A stretch of 64,000 bases of DNA from JAKAXS01 sp965279065 (GTDB lineage: Bacteria > Pseudomonadota > Alphaproteobacteria > Rhizobiales > Hyphomicrobiaceae). The notes beneath the pieces are model-generated. The model had not been told where the DNA came from, ran no database searches, and was given only the letters and a program-made list of their open reading frames with translations. Positions 30,089-39,423 of this stretch are shown here, piece after piece. The DNA lies in NCBI GenBank assembly GCA_965279065.1, contig OZ257134.1, positions 868,001-932,000 of the forward strand, read 5' to 3'. A program made the position numbers and the translations under genes. Each line of letters begins with the position of its first letter. The first letter of the stretch is position 1.

Positions 30089-30802
30089 TTGTCAGACCGC
30101 ACGAGCCTTCTCGACACCATCACCGACTTCATCACACCGGTGCACCGCGAAGGTACACCCTTCATCGCCGCCGGCGCCGTGGCGACCTTGCTGTTTCTTT
30201 GGCTGTGGCCGCCGTTGGGCTGGATCGCCGCCATCCTGACGCTCTACATCGTCTACTTTTTCCGCGACCCCGACCGCGTCACGCCACTGCGTGATGGCCT
30301 CATTGTCTCTCCGGCTGACGGCAAGGTGTCCGCCATCGAAACCGTGAAGCCGCCGGCCGAACTGGGCCTCGGCGATGAACCGCGAGTCCGCGTTTCGGTT
30401 TTCCTGTCGGTGTTCGACGTGCACATCAACCGCGCTCCGGTCGCCGGCCGCATCACCCGATCGCACTACTTCCCTGGCGCTTTCATGAACGCCGCCCTCG
30501 ACAAGGCCAGCGAGGAGAACGAACGCCGGTCCCTCATCATCGAGACGGCATCCGGCACCCAGATCGGCGTCGTGCAGATTGCTGGCCTCGTTGCCCGCCG
30601 CATTGTGACGTTCGCGCGCGAAGGCGACAGCGTCGGCATCGGCGAGCGCTTCGGCTTGATCCGCTTCGGTTCGCGCGTCGACACCTATCTGCCGCCGGGC
30701 CGCACGGCCCTTGTCGCCGTCGGCCAGGTAGCGATCGGCGGCGAAACCATTCTCGCCGATCTGAAGTCCGACGAAGCCGAACGCGAAGCCCGCCGCAACT
30801 GA
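30089..30802 (+). CDS. psd: phosphatidylserine decarboxylase
   Basis: A 237-residue enzyme of the short proteobacterial/archaeal type that makes phosphatidylethanolamine. Two N-terminal hydrophobic helices (FIAAGAVATLLFLWLW and following) precede the catalytic domain with VSPADGKVS and SVFDVHINRAPVAG. The self-cleavage site RFGSR generates the pyruvoyl group at the Ser. The start is most likely the TTG at 30089, with GAGGG about 8 bases upstream; the frame is open further upstream without signals. pssA, its usual partner, does not follow; a terminator does. Confidence 0.9.
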   Translation: MSDRTSLLDTITDFITPVHREGTPFIAAGAVATLLFLWLWPPLGWIAAILTLYIVYFFRDPDRVTPLRDGLIVSPADGKVSAIETVKPPAELGLGDEPRVRVSVFLSVFDVHINRAPVAGRITRSHYFPGAFMNAALDKASEENERRSLIIETASGTQIGVVQIAGLVARRIVTFAREGDSVGIGERFGLIRFGSRVDTYLPPGRTALVAVGQVAIGGETILADLKSDEAEREARRN

Positions 30803-30836
30803 ATTTCTTGTGGCCGCCGCCGCCGCCGCTGCGACG

Positions 30837-30852
30837 CGTAGGTTGGGTCAAG
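30837..30852. repeat. dispersed repeat, GTAGGTTGGGTCAAG family, copy 2
   Basis: GCGTAGGTTGGGTCAAG downstream of psd, matching the units at 11909 and 56275. The inverted partner arm is not evident here, so it is probably a truncated copy. Confidence 0.55.
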
Positions 30853-30904
30853 AGCAAGCGCGGCCCAAACCAGGCGCCTCGTCCCCCGATCGCGCCACAA
30901 CGAA

Positions 30905-30934
30905 AAAGCGGCCCCCTGAGGGGCCGCTTTCTTT
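30905..30934. terminator. bidirectional intrinsic terminator
   Basis: AAAGCGGCCCC-CTGA-GGGGCCGCTTT is a perfect 11-bp stem with a 4-base loop, followed by CTTT on the plus strand and TTTCG on the minus strand. It separates the convergent psd and TonB-receptor genes. Confidence 0.88.
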
Positions 30935-30961
30935 CGTGCGGTGCAGCTTGGGAGGTGGTGA

Positions 30962-33472
30962 TCAGAACTTGATGTTCATACCGCCCCACACCGTCCGGCC
31001 CTGGCCCGGCTTGATGCCGTCCTCACGGTCGGAGATGTAGAGTTCGTCAGTGAGGTTCTCGCCGTGCACGAACACCGTCGCCTTGGTGTTCGGGATCTTG
31101 AAGCTCGCCCGGGCCGACAGCAGCCAGATATCCGGCACGCCGCCATCTTCACCCTCGGGATCGCCACCGTAGGGCGTATTGCCCTCGTCGGTGAAGAAGA
31201 AGCCGCGGTACGTGTAAGTGGCGCTCATGTCGAAGCCAATGGCGTGAGCGAAGCCCAGCGTCAGCGCCGCGACGTGACGTGGAACTTCAGGCACGCGGTT
31301 ACCGTCGAAAACATCGCCGCTCTCGGGATCGAAGCCCTTCTTGATGATCGAGTCCGAGAACGTATAGATGCCTTCGCCGTAGACGTTCCAGGGGCCGCCG
31401 GTGAAGGGGCGACTTTCCAGGCGACCCTCGAGTTCGACGCCGCGGATGCGAACCTCGTCTGCCGTCGAAAACACGTTGTTGCCGTCGACGTTAGTGGACG
31501 AACCCTTGATCTGATAGTCGTCGATAATGCTGTAGAAACCCGCGACGTCGAACGTCAATCCGCGGATGGCCTTGGAGCGGAAACCGAGCTGGAAGTTGTC
31601 GCCGATTTCTTCGCCGGGCGGAATGCGCTCTTCACGCAACACGTGCATGGTCAGGCCTTGATGGTAGCCGCCATACACCGTGCTCTTGTTCAAACCGCTC
31701 CAAGCAAAGGAGAGGTGCGGCAGCACGTTGGTGCGATTGAAGCTCTCGGAGTTGAATGGCGTGCTGAAGCCCTCAATTTCTGTGCACTCGCCGTTGATTC
31801 CCGGATCGGGACAGGGATCATTTTCTTCTCCCTCGCCTTCCTCTTCCGTCAGCGCGCGAGTGAACCGGCTGATGCGGTAGTGCTCCACCCGCACGCCCGG
31901 CACCACCTTCAAGTCCTGAGTCACATGCACGACCGTCTGCAGGAACGCTGACATCGCGTGCGCATCGTACTCGCGGTCGAAGATATACGTACCGCTCTTG
32001 TCGCCATCCTCCAGAATTTCACCGGACGTTCCGAAGAAGTTCCGGTTGGTGAAGTCGTTGAACTCGTATTTCGCGCCGATCTGGATGTCCTGCCTCATGC
32101 CGCCGAAGAATGCCCGGTTGGCGAACTCCGCGCGCGATTCCGCACCGAAGGTCTTGTACGTGCGCAGGCGTCCGAGCATCGTCCCTTCCGGCACGAACAC
32201 ATCGTCACCGTCGATGACGACCTCCTGCCCTGGTGGCTCGTCCAGATCGCTCGGATCGCCCTCGAAGTTCTGGTAGCGGTCGCGGCGGTGATACGTGCCG
32301 TAGAGACGCGAGGTCAGTGTCGTGTCGGCGTCGAAGTAATAGTTGTGAACGCCCTGCAACCGTACGATGTCGGCATTGTAGGTATTGAAGCGCGAGCCGG
32401 GATTGAAGCACGACTTGCAGTGCCCGATCTCGTTGAAGAATTCCTTCTCGATCGCACCGGGTGGGTCGCCGTCCTCGCCCTCCAGATTGCCTTCGTCGTA
32501 GTCGTCGCGCTGGCGATTGTAGACGCCGGAGAACGTGAAGTCCTGATCCACGCCCTTCCAGCCGATGGCGCCGTAGAAGTCGTTGTAGCGCAGGCGTTCC
32601 GTGTCCCAGGTTCCGTCGGCGTTGGCACCGCTGTACGAGGCGACCACACCGACGTTGTTGAACATCTGCCGCGTGTGCGCGTGCCGCGTGTTCGAGCCAC
32701 CGGTGCCGAAGCTGAACTCCAGTTCGCTCTCGGTCGGGCCGAACGGCGACAGGTTCACGAAGTTGACGACGCCGTGGTTGTTGTTGGGGCCATACGCGGC
32801 ATTGGCACCGCGCAGAACCTCAACGCTCTGCACGCGATCGCGTGGCGGGATGTAGTGCGTCGACGGGTCGATATAGAGGCTCATGTTGACGGGGAAGCCG
32901 TCTTCCAGCACGAGCACCTTGCGCGAGCGGCGGGCGGGCGAGCCGCGAATGCCGATGCCGCCGTGACGGGCAAAGCCGTCGTCGTTGACGATCGACACGC
33001 CGGGGACGCGTTCCAGAATATCGTTCGTGGTGCGGGGCCGCTGGTCGTCGATCGACGCGTTGTCGACTCTGGTCGCCGCGCCCGGATATCTGTCGAGATT
33101 GCCTGGGACGATGCCGCGTGACGGATCGACCGGAGAAAGCGCGCCGTCCTGGGCACGAGCGGCCGCACCCTGGCCGCCAGCCGGATACTGTGCTGCGTTC
33201 GCTGAAGCGGGTCCGCTATCGAACGGCTCGGCGATCTCGTCCTGTGGAACCGGCTCTGCGACGGGCGCCGACTTGGCCACCGCCTTCTTATTCGCGACGG
33301 CCTTTTTGGCAGCCGTCGCCTTTGCTTTCGGCTTCTGCACCACCTCGACCGGCGGAATATTTTCGCCGGCCGCCGGCGGCGCCGGCTCGGCCGCCTGCTG
33401 CGCGATGGCAGGTGCTTGAAGGATGGCAAGGCCGACCAGAACAGTGCCGATCCTCAGCGATTTTCGGTACAT
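30962..33472 (-). CDS. TonB-dependent receptor, FecA-like
   Basis: An 836-residue outer-membrane receptor. A signal peptide (about 1-22, ending AIA) is followed by a Lys/Ala/Pro-rich segment of about 100 residues, then the plug domain (TTNDILERVPGVSIVND, GIGIRGSPARRSRKVLVLEDG) and a 22-strand barrel. It ends in WGGMNIKF with the C-terminal Phe typical of outer-membrane proteins. The plug resembles ferric dicitrate and related siderophore receptors; the ligand is not certain. The start at 33472 has GGGGGATATACG before it. exbB-exbD-tonB lie divergently about 1.2 kb away and could power it. Confidence 0.9.
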   Translation of the reverse strand: MYRKSLRIGTVLVGLAILQAPAIAQQAAEPAPPAAGENIPPVEVVQKPKAKATAAKKAVANKKAVAKSAPVAEPVPQDEIAEPFDSGPASANAAQYPAGGQGAAARAQDGALSPVDPSRGIVPGNLDRYPGAATRVDNASIDDQRPRTTNDILERVPGVSIVNDDGFARHGGIGIRGSPARRSRKVLVLEDGFPVNMSLYIDPSTHYIPPRDRVQSVEVLRGANAAYGPNNNHGVVNFVNLSPFGPTESELEFSFGTGGSNTRHAHTRQMFNNVGVVASYSGANADGTWDTERLRYNDFYGAIGWKGVDQDFTFSGVYNRQRDDYDEGNLEGEDGDPPGAIEKEFFNEIGHCKSCFNPGSRFNTYNADIVRLQGVHNYYFDADTTLTSRLYGTYHRRDRYQNFEGDPSDLDEPPGQEVVIDGDDVFVPEGTMLGRLRTYKTFGAESRAEFANRAFFGGMRQDIQIGAKYEFNDFTNRNFFGTSGEILEDGDKSGTYIFDREYDAHAMSAFLQTVVHVTQDLKVVPGVRVEHYRISRFTRALTEEEGEGEENDPCPDPGINGECTEIEGFSTPFNSESFNRTNVLPHLSFAWSGLNKSTVYGGYHQGLTMHVLREERIPPGEEIGDNFQLGFRSKAIRGLTFDVAGFYSIIDDYQIKGSSTNVDGNNVFSTADEVRIRGVELEGRLESRPFTGGPWNVYGEGIYTFSDSIIKKGFDPESGDVFDGNRVPEVPRHVAALTLGFAHAIGFDMSATYTYRGFFFTDEGNTPYGGDPEGEDGGVPDIWLLSARASFKIPNTKATVFVHGENLTDELYISDREDGIKPGQGRTVWGGMNIKF

Positions 33473-34133
33473 CGTATATCCCCCGGGAAAATCAGTTTCA
33501 CGAGCTGCCGAATTCTTGAGGGTTCGGCTTTTCGTCACCGGGAGAAGTAAACGCTAGAGCGCGAAACGAGCGCCACCTCTACAAAGTAAAATTGAGTAGA
33601 AAGAACCGCCGCAGTGTTGGCGTTGCATCATAAAATTAGAGATATATTAGTCGACAGTTATGACGGCGTGAGAAGTGAATGATGATGTTCTTATTTATTA
33701 GAAGATCCTCATAAACCGCCATTGACGAGCCAGCGACGCGGGACAATCAGGTTGCCTGCCCAGCACGGGCAAAATAAGCAACGCTATAACGCACGAAGAT
33801 TTGCTGGCGAAGCCAAGTGTTTCGGCGGCTTGGCTGCGCGGCTCACCTTGACGAAGCCATGGTCTCAATGCACCTTCGGCAAATCAAGCGGGCTGAAAGG
33901 ATTGAAAAAGTGCCTCCGGACGGCACAAATCTCACGCAAAATGAGATGAAGACACCAAGTCTTGATAAGATTTGTCACAGGAAGATCTGGAAATTCGCCG
34001 CACTCGGCAGATCTACGGGGGGCACACGCTCGGTCAGGCTGGCGGGCCGGGCGCAACAAAGATAAGTAGGCGCGCGGCAAATCCGGCCGCGTTCCAGCAA
34101 ACGCCCGCCACGAGGCGGCGCGCCAAGGAGGCT
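33473..34133. other. AT-rich intergenic region, divergent promoters
   Basis: About 660 bases between the receptor gene and the exb/ton cluster. The first 250 bases are clearly AT-rich (for example AAATTAGAGATATATTAG near 33635) and should hold the receptor promoter and any iron-responsive operator. I could not identify a definite Fur, Irr or RirA box. Short plus-strand frames at 33722-34065 lack good start signals and are not accepted as genes. Confidence 0.5.
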
Positions 34134-34610
34134 ATGTTGCAACGAACACTACGCGATGCTGTGACGTCACTGGCAAATGTGGTCACTCGTCTGGCCCCGG
34201 TCGCCGCCGCGGCCGTCGTCATGTCGGCCTATGGCAGCCTGACCGCCGCCGCCGATCCGGCCAAGCACGTTACGTTAGAGCTCAATAAGCTCGAGACCCA
34301 GGACAAGAGCTGCCGCGCCTATCTCGTCGTCACCAACGAGGGCCCGACGGTCTATCAGAGCTTCAAGCTCGATCTCGTGATGTTCCAGCCCGACGCTGTC
34401 ATCGGCAAGCGCTTCGCCCTCGATCTCGCACCCATCAAGGCCGAGAAGAAGTCCGTAAAGCTGTTCGATCTTGATGGCGTCGCTTGCGACAAGGTCGGCA
34501 GCTTTCTCGTCAACGACATCATGGAATGCAAATCCGACGGAGCCCCCGCCGACGACTGCCTGTCGCGGCTGACGCTATCGTCTCTCGGCCAAGTAAAAAT
34601 CACCAAGTAA
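34134..34610 (+). CDS. exported protein preceding exbB, unknown
   Basis: A 158-residue protein with a hydrophobic N-terminal segment (LAPVAAAAVVMSAYGSLTAAA) that looks like a signal peptide with cleavage near AAA-DP. The mature part has four cysteines (KSCRAY, VACDKV, MECKSD, DDCLSR), probably two disulfides. The start is the ATG at 34134, with AAGGAGG 3 bases before it. It is 23 bases upstream of exbB, so a link with TonB-dependent uptake is inferred from position only. Confidence 0.78.
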   Translation: MLQRTLRDAVTSLANVVTRLAPVAAAAVVMSAYGSLTAAADPAKHVTLELNKLETQDKSCRAYLVVTNEGPTVYQSFKLDLVMFQPDAVIGKRFALDLAPIKAEKKSVKLFDLDGVACDKVGSFLVNDIMECKSDGAPADDCLSRLTLSSLGQVKITK

Positions 34611-34633
34611 CCCAAAGCGTAGGAAATTCTAAA

Positions 34634-35320
34634 GTGGATCCCCAAGCCGCAGCCGCCGCCATCGACCAGGCCGGTCATATGTCCATCATGCCGCTGATCA
34701 TGAACGCCGACCCCGTGGTCAAGGCGGTGATGATCGGCTTGGCCGTGGCATCGGTCGCCTGTTGGGCGATCATCCTGGAGAAGGTCATCAGGCTTCTGCG
34801 CCTAGGGAGCGATGTCCGCAAATTGGAAGCCACCGCGAACGGCGGTTCGCTGCCAACTCGCGGCCTCGTTCGCAAACTCCTCACGGCGGCCGAGGACGAA
34901 CAGTCTCACGGCTCGCCGGGGGAGGGCCGCACCGAGACGCGCGGCCGCCTGGAACGTGCCATGCGCACGGCCATGCGCTCCGAACTGCATCGCTTGGAGG
35001 TCGGTCTGCCGTTTCTCGCCACGATTGGCTCGGCCGGCCCCTTCATCGGTCTGTTCGGCACCGTCTGGGGCATCATGCATTCTTTCACCGCGATCGCCCA
35101 CCAGAAGGACACCAGCCTGGCCGTCGTCGCCCCCGGCATTGCCGAGGCGTTGTTCGCCACGGCATTGGGCCTGGCGGCCGCCATTCCCGCCGTCGTCGCC
35201 TACAACGCCATTTCCGTCGCGCTCGGTCGCGCGTCCAATCGCGGCTCCACGGCGATTACGGGTCTGGCGAAGTTGTTCGTCAACGGCGACCGGCCGCGCG
35301 CCGCAGCGGGAGTAGCCTGA
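34634..35320 (+). CDS. exbB: ExbB/TolQ-type proton channel
   Basis: A 228-residue inner-membrane protein with three helices (about 28-48, 130-150, 170-192). The conserved core is TIGSAGPFIGLFGTVWGIMHSF followed by PGIAEALFATALGLAAAIPAV. With ExbD it forms the proton-driven motor that energises TonB. The start is a GTG at 34634 with AGGA about 9 bases upstream; the longer frame upstream runs inside the preceding gene. ExbD starts 1 base after the stop. Confidence 0.93.
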   Translation: MDPQAAAAAIDQAGHMSIMPLIMNADPVVKAVMIGLAVASVACWAIILEKVIRLLRLGSDVRKLEATANGGSLPTRGLVRKLLTAAEDEQSHGSPGEGRTETRGRLERAMRTAMRSELHRLEVGLPFLATIGSAGPFIGLFGTVWGIMHSFTAIAHQKDTSLAVVAPGIAEALFATALGLAAAIPAVVAYNAISVALGRASNRGSTAITGLAKLFVNGDRPRAAAGVA

Positions 35321-35321
35321 T

Positions 35322-35780
35322 ATGGCGATGGGCGTAGCGGGCGCCGGCCCCGGCGGCGATGACGACGAAACCGTCTACAAGCCGGTCGCCGAGATCAATA
35401 TCACGCCGATGGTGGACGTGATGCTGGTGCTGCTGATCATTTTCATGGTTGCTGCCCCGCTGATGGTCGCCGGCGTGCCGATTGAGCTGCCGAATACCTC
35501 GGCCGCAAAGGTGAGTCAGACCAAGAAGCCGATGGTTGTCTCGTTGACGGCCGAAGGCGAACTCTTCGTCCGCGATGAGCAGGTGTCGCGCAATGCGCTC
35601 GTCGGCCGCCTGCAGGCGCTGCGCGCTGCCGAGGGCGACACAGTCGTCTACGTCCGCGCCGACAAGCGCAGTCCCTACGGCGAGGTGATGGAATTACTCG
35701 GCCGCGTCGGAGAGGGCGGCTATCCCCGCGTGTCGCTACTGTCCCAGCCCAAACAAACCGCGGAGGCTCCGAGTAAGTAG
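35322..35780 (+). CDS. exbD: ExbD-type motor protein
   Basis: A 152-residue protein with a single transmembrane helix (about 31-50). The essential proton-carrying residue is Asp32 in NITPMVDVMLVLL. The rest is the periplasmic domain (VPIELPNTSAAKV and following). It is coupled to exbB by a near-overlap and followed by tonB after 3 bases. Confidence 0.94.
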   Translation: MAMGVAGAGPGGDDDETVYKPVAEINITPMVDVMLVLLIIFMVAAPLMVAGVPIELPNTSAAKVSQTKKPMVVSLTAEGELFVRDEQVSRNALVGRLQALRAAEGDTVVYVRADKRSPYGEVMELLGRVGEGGYPRVSLLSQPKQTAEAPSK

Positions 35781-35783
35781 CCG

Positions 35784-36500
35784 ATGTTGAGAGCCGCGAC
35801 CTTTGCGATGTCATTTTTGGTGCACGGGCTCCTGGCCTACGTGTCCCTGTCCAGTCAACTGTTGCCGGACAACAACCTGGCGCTGGAGCAGGGCACCGGT
35901 GACGACGCGTTCCGCATTGAGCAGGGGATCGGCATCGAAGGCTTCATGCAGGAGGGCGAGGCCGTCGAGACGGTGGAAGCCAACGAGACGCCGACGCAGA
36001 TGAGCGAGGCGCGCCCGCAGATCGACGAGGTAAAGCCGGTCGAGGAGAAGACCGAGGTCATCCAGTCCGAGAACGGTCCTCAGCCTGAAGACGTCCCTGT
36101 GGAACAGCCCAAGGAGACCCCGCAGCAGGCACCGCAGATGGCGACAGTGGAACAGCTGGAGGAGCAATCGATCGTCGAAGAGCAGAAGAGCGCCGGCGAA
36201 AAGCAGGAAGGTGGCGATGCCGGCGTGAAGCGTGCCTATCTCGGCAAGGTCCACAGCAAGCTGAAGACGAGCAAGGTCAACCCGCACTCGCGCGCGACCG
36301 GAACCGTTCTCGTCCGTTTCGCCGTCGCCCCCTCGGGCGCCTTGCTGTCGCGCGAAATCATCAATAGCTCCGGTTCGCAGATCCTCGACAACGCGGCGCT
36401 TGCGGCCGTCGAGAAGGCCGCGCCCTTTCCGGCGTTCCCCGAGACCCTAAAGGTCGACAAGATCGTCGAAGTCGTCCCCTACCGCTTCTCGGTGCGCTAG
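35784..36500 (+). CDS. tonB: energy transducer TonB
   Basis: A 238-residue protein with an N-terminal anchor helix (about 5-24), an acidic Glu/Pro/Gln-rich periplasm-spanning segment (about 40-150), and a C-terminal TonB domain (GTVLVRFAVAPSGALLSREI, then PFPAFPETLKVDKIVEVVPYRF). It carries energy from ExbBD to outer-membrane receptors such as the FecA-like one nearby. It is the last gene of the exb/ton operon; a hairpin repeat follows. Confidence 0.92.
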   Translation: MLRAATFAMSFLVHGLLAYVSLSSQLLPDNNLALEQGTGDDAFRIEQGIGIEGFMQEGEAVETVEANETPTQMSEARPQIDEVKPVEEKTEVIQSENGPQPEDVPVEQPKETPQQAPQMATVEQLEEQSIVEEQKSAGEKQEGGDAGVKRAYLGKVHSKLKTSKVNPHSRATGTVLVRFAVAPSGALLSREIINSSGSQILDNAALAAVEKAAPFPAFPETLKVDKIVEVVPYRFSVR

Positions 36501-36507
36501 ACGCAGG

Positions 36508-36542
36508 AGCGCTTCAGGAAAAGTGTGAAGCGGTTTTCCGAT
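36508..36542. repeat. hairpin repeat downstream of tonB
   Basis: CGCTTCA (36510-36516) pairs with TGAAGCG (36526-36532), and GGAAAA overlaps as an alternative pair with TTTTCC (36534-36539). The GGAAAAGTG...GAAGCGGTTTTCCG form is, from general knowledge, a dispersed intergenic element in Hyphomicrobiales. It may also end tonB transcription. Confidence 0.6.
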
Positions 36543-36561
36543 AAGCGCGACAAGCAAACGT

Positions 36562-37977
36562 CTACAGCGGCACCGAAATGATCGCGCGCAGGCCGCCCAT
36601 CGAGCTTTCACCCAGAGCGATGTCGCCGCCGTGGCTCTTGGCAATGTCCTTGGCGATGGCGAGGCCGAGACCGCTGTTGCCGCCATCCTGGTTGCGTGAC
36701 CGGTCGATGCGGTAGAACGGCCGGAATACGTTGTCGCGTTCCGCCAACGGAATGCCAGGTCCGTCGTCGTCGACTTCGACACGCAGCCACGTGCCCTCGG
36801 TCGCCGCTCGGATGACGATGCGCTCGCCGTAGCGGGCCGCATTGGAAACGAGGTTGGTAATCGCCCGCTTGAAGGCCTGGCGCTTGAGCGGCAGCACGAG
36901 GTCGTTGCGCCGCTTGCGCAGCCGCAATTCCACCTGCTTGCCGTAGATTTCCGAGTCGTCCTGCACTTCCTCGAGCAACTCGCGCAGATTGGTCGCGGCC
37001 GCCACCTCGCCGCCATCGCCGCGCGCGAACGCGAGATAGTCCTCCAGCATGTGCTGCATCTCGATAACGTCGGACTTCATCGACTGCACCTCGGCGCCAT
37101 CGCCGAGCAGCTCCAGTTCGAGCTTGAAGCGGGTCAGCACGGTGCGCAGATCGTGGCTGACGCCCGCCAGCATCGTCGTGCGCTGATCGACGTGCGTGGT
37201 GATGCGATCGCGCATTTCCGCGAATGCCATCGCCGCCTGCCGCACCTCCCGCGCACCGCGCGGCCTGAAGCCCTCCGGCACGGGGCGCCCCTTGCCGAAT
37301 GCATCGGCAGCCTCCGCCAGCTTTAGGATGGGCCGGATCTGGTTGCGCAGGAACATGATGGCGACGGTGAGCAGGATCACCGACGAGCCCACCATCCAGT
37401 AGAGGAAGATGTGAGACTTGGAGGCGTACGTTTGGCTGCGCGTGGCGATGAAGCGCAGGACTCCGGTTTCGTGCTTGACGCGGATCTCGACATGCCGGGA
37501 TTTGCCCACCGTGTCGATCCAGAAGGGCCGGCGCACGTACTTGGCGATCTCTCGCGATAACGCCTTGTCGAGAAAATCGAAGAACGGTTTCGGCCGGGTC
37601 GCCGGCAGCTCGCCCGCCGGCAGCACCTGCATCGACAGGTTCAGTTTCTCGCGCGCCATGTCGGTCAGGCGCGTCAGCTCCTTCTCGTTATGCGCCGTGT
37701 CGTAGACCTCGATCAGGGCCGCGATGTCGCGTGCCGTGGCTTCCGACAGGCGCCGTGTCACCGCCTCCCAGTGACGTTCCATGAATACGAAGGCGATCAC
37801 GCCTTCCAGCACGACGATCGGCGCGATGATGATGATGAGCGCGCGGGCATACAGTCCCTTCGGCAACAGGTCGGCAAACCACGACGCCAGAATCAGCCAG
37901 CCTTCGCGCGCGAGCTGCAGCCCGCGACTGAGCGCGCCGATGGCCGCCCGGGTATCGATGTCACGTGCCGCAACCAT
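36562..37977 (-). CDS. EnvZ-like sensor histidine kinase
   Basis: A 471-residue membrane kinase. Transmembrane helices at about 45-66 and 190-210 enclose a periplasmic sensor. HAMP follows, then the phospho-acceptor His275 in VSHDLRTVLTRFKLELE, and a HATPase domain with NLVSNAARYGE, DDDGPGIP and GGNSGLGLAIAKDIA. The SHDLRTxLTR box is that of the EnvZ group. It follows the response regulator by 19 bases and is its likely partner. The signal sensed is not known; osmotic or envelope cues are usual for EnvZ relatives. Confidence 0.92.
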   Translation of the reverse strand: MVAARDIDTRAAIGALSRGLQLAREGWLILASWFADLLPKGLYARALIIIIAPIVVLEGVIAFVFMERHWEAVTRRLSEATARDIAALIEVYDTAHNEKELTRLTDMAREKLNLSMQVLPAGELPATRPKPFFDFLDKALSREIAKYVRRPFWIDTVGKSRHVEIRVKHETGVLRFIATRSQTYASKSHIFLYWMVGSSVILLTVAIMFLRNQIRPILKLAEAADAFGKGRPVPEGFRPRGAREVRQAAMAFAEMRDRITTHVDQRTTMLAGVSHDLRTVLTRFKLELELLGDGAEVQSMKSDVIEMQHMLEDYLAFARGDGGEVAAATNLRELLEEVQDDSEIYGKQVELRLRKRRNDLVLPLKRQAFKRAITNLVSNAARYGERIVIRAATEGTWLRVEVDDDGPGIPLAERDNVFRPFYRIDRSRNQDGGNSGLGLAIAKDIAKSHGGDIALGESSMGGLRAIISVPL

Positions 37978-37996
37978 GCGTGTCGATGCCTACTGT

Positions 37997-38710
37997 CTAG
38001 TCGGTGTAGAGGATGTAGCCCTTGCCGCGCACGGTTTGCAGGTAGACCGGGTTCGACGGGTCGCTCTCGATCTTGCGCCGCAATCTGTTGATCTGCACAT
38101 CGATGGCGCGCTCGCTTCCCGTATTCTCGTCGTTGGCAAGTTCGTGACGCTGCACGGGCATGCCACGACGCTGTGCGAACAGGCGCAGCAGGTCGCGCTC
38201 GCGTTCCGTCAGCTTGATTGTCTCTTCATCGCGTTTCAGCTCGCCACGCGAGATGTAGAATACGTAGGGGCCCATGCGGGCCTCGTCGGCCGAACCCTGG
38301 CTGTCCTGGCCGCGACGCAGGATGTTGCGCAGCCGCAGCGACAGCTCCCGTGGTTCGAACGGCTTTGCGATGTAGTCGTCGACGCCGATCTCCAGGCCTT
38401 CGATGCGTTGCTCGGCCTCGGACCGCGCCGTCAGCATGCAGATCGGCACCCGCGTCGTGGCCTTAAGTTCGCGCGCCAGATCCAGCCCGCTCTCGCCCGG
38501 CATCATGACGTCGAGTAGGATGATGTCGAACGACAGTCCGCGCATGGCGGCCCGCGCGGCTGCCGCATCCTCCGCGGTGGTGACCCGAAACCCTTGTTCA
38601 AATAGGTACCGCGCCAGGAGGTCCCGGATCTTGTGATCGTCATCGACGATCAGCAGATGCGGCGCATCGTCCGGAAGCGCCTCGCGCGGTGATTTTGCCA
38701 GCACGTTCAT
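37997..38710 (-). CDS. petR: OmpR/PetR-type response regulator
   Basis: A 237-residue regulator. The receiver domain has acidic residues IVDDDHK, phospho-acceptor Asp67 (LLDVMMPG) and the conserved Lys in IAKPFEP. The C-terminal winged helix ends TVRGKGYILYTD. The sequence and the MarR gene directly upstream fit the PetR/PetP pair of alphaproteobacteria, although here an EnvZ-like kinase follows. Met at 38710 is taken as the start because the six codons before it overlap the MarR gene's stop. Confidence 0.9.
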   Translation of the reverse strand: MNVLAKSPREALPDDAPHLLIVDDDHKIRDLLARYLFEQGFRVTTAEDAAAARAAMRGLSFDIILLDVMMPGESGLDLARELKATTRVPICMLTARSEAEQRIEGLEIGVDDYIAKPFEPRELSLRLRNILRRGQDSQGSADEARMGPYVFYISRGELKRDEETIKLTERERDLLRLFAQRRGMPVQRHELANDENTGSERAIDVQINRLRRKIESDPSNPVYLQTVRGKGYILYTD

Positions 38711-38724
38711 GAACTGCCGTCCCC

Positions 38725-39291
38725 TCAAACCGGGTTTTTGGGCGCCTCATTGTCGGAAATGCCGATCAATGCTTCAACCCAGGGCTGATCCGGCTCTGCG
38801 ATCATGGCCAAAAGAAAGCGGCGCGTGGCAACCTCCGCGTCGGGGCCGGACTTTGCGAAAGCCTGCTCGATGCGTTTGACCTGCAGTGCCGTCAGCTTTT
38901 CCGTCAGCCGACCGCCCTTGGCTGTCACGTGCAGCAGGCGCTCGCGCCGGTCGGCCGCCCCCTCGCGCTGGGCGATAAACCCTTCGTCCACCAGCTGCTT
39001 CAGCACGCGCGCCAGGCTCTGTTTCGTGATCTTAAGGATATCGAGTAATTGGGCGACGCGCAGGCCCGGATTGCGCGCCACGAAGTGCAGGACGCGATGG
39101 TGCGCCCGCCCGAAACCGTACTCCTCGAGAACCGCGTCGGCATCGCCGGTGAAGTCGCGATAGGCGAAGAACAGAAGCTCGACGCAGGCGACCGCGTCGG
39201 CGCGCACTGCCGCCGGCTTGCCGTTGCCTGCCGCCGCCGCCGGATCGACCGTGGCGGCGGTAGGCAACGGCTGGGTGTTTATGTCAGTCAT
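38725..39291 (-). CDS. petP: MarR family regulator, PetP-like
   Basis: A 188-residue protein with a winged helix-turn-helix core (GFGRAHHRVLHFVARNPGLRVAQLLDILKITKQSLARVLKQLVDEG) and the DRRERLLHVTAKG beta wing of MarR proteins. PetP and PetR are paired in many alphaproteobacteria, and this gene directly precedes petR with only a small gap. MarR proteins usually repress in response to a small ligand; the target is unknown. It is divergent from the aminotransferase gene, so the 130-base gap may hold shared control. Confidence 0.85.
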   Translation of the reverse strand: MTDINTQPLPTAATVDPAAAAGNGKPAAVRADAVACVELLFFAYRDFTGDADAVLEEYGFGRAHHRVLHFVARNPGLRVAQLLDILKITKQSLARVLKQLVDEGFIAQREGAADRRERLLHVTAKGGRLTEKLTALQVKRIEQAFAKSGPDAEVATRRFLLAMIAEPDQPWVEALIGISDNEAPKNPV

Positions 39292-39423
39292 GTTGACTTA
39301 TTTGCCGCCGATTGATAGTCGTGGCAAGTCATTTTGCGCTTGAGATTGAGTGTCTTCGCGCCCCGACGGCGTTGTCTCTGCCATCGTCTCGCTCGCGCCC
39401 AAGATCTTCTGAAGGAGACGTCC

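Noticed and set aside
33722..34065. Two short overlapping plus-strand frames in the gap before exbB
   Set aside because: Basic low-complexity products without start signals; the region is better explained as regulatory or decayed DNA.
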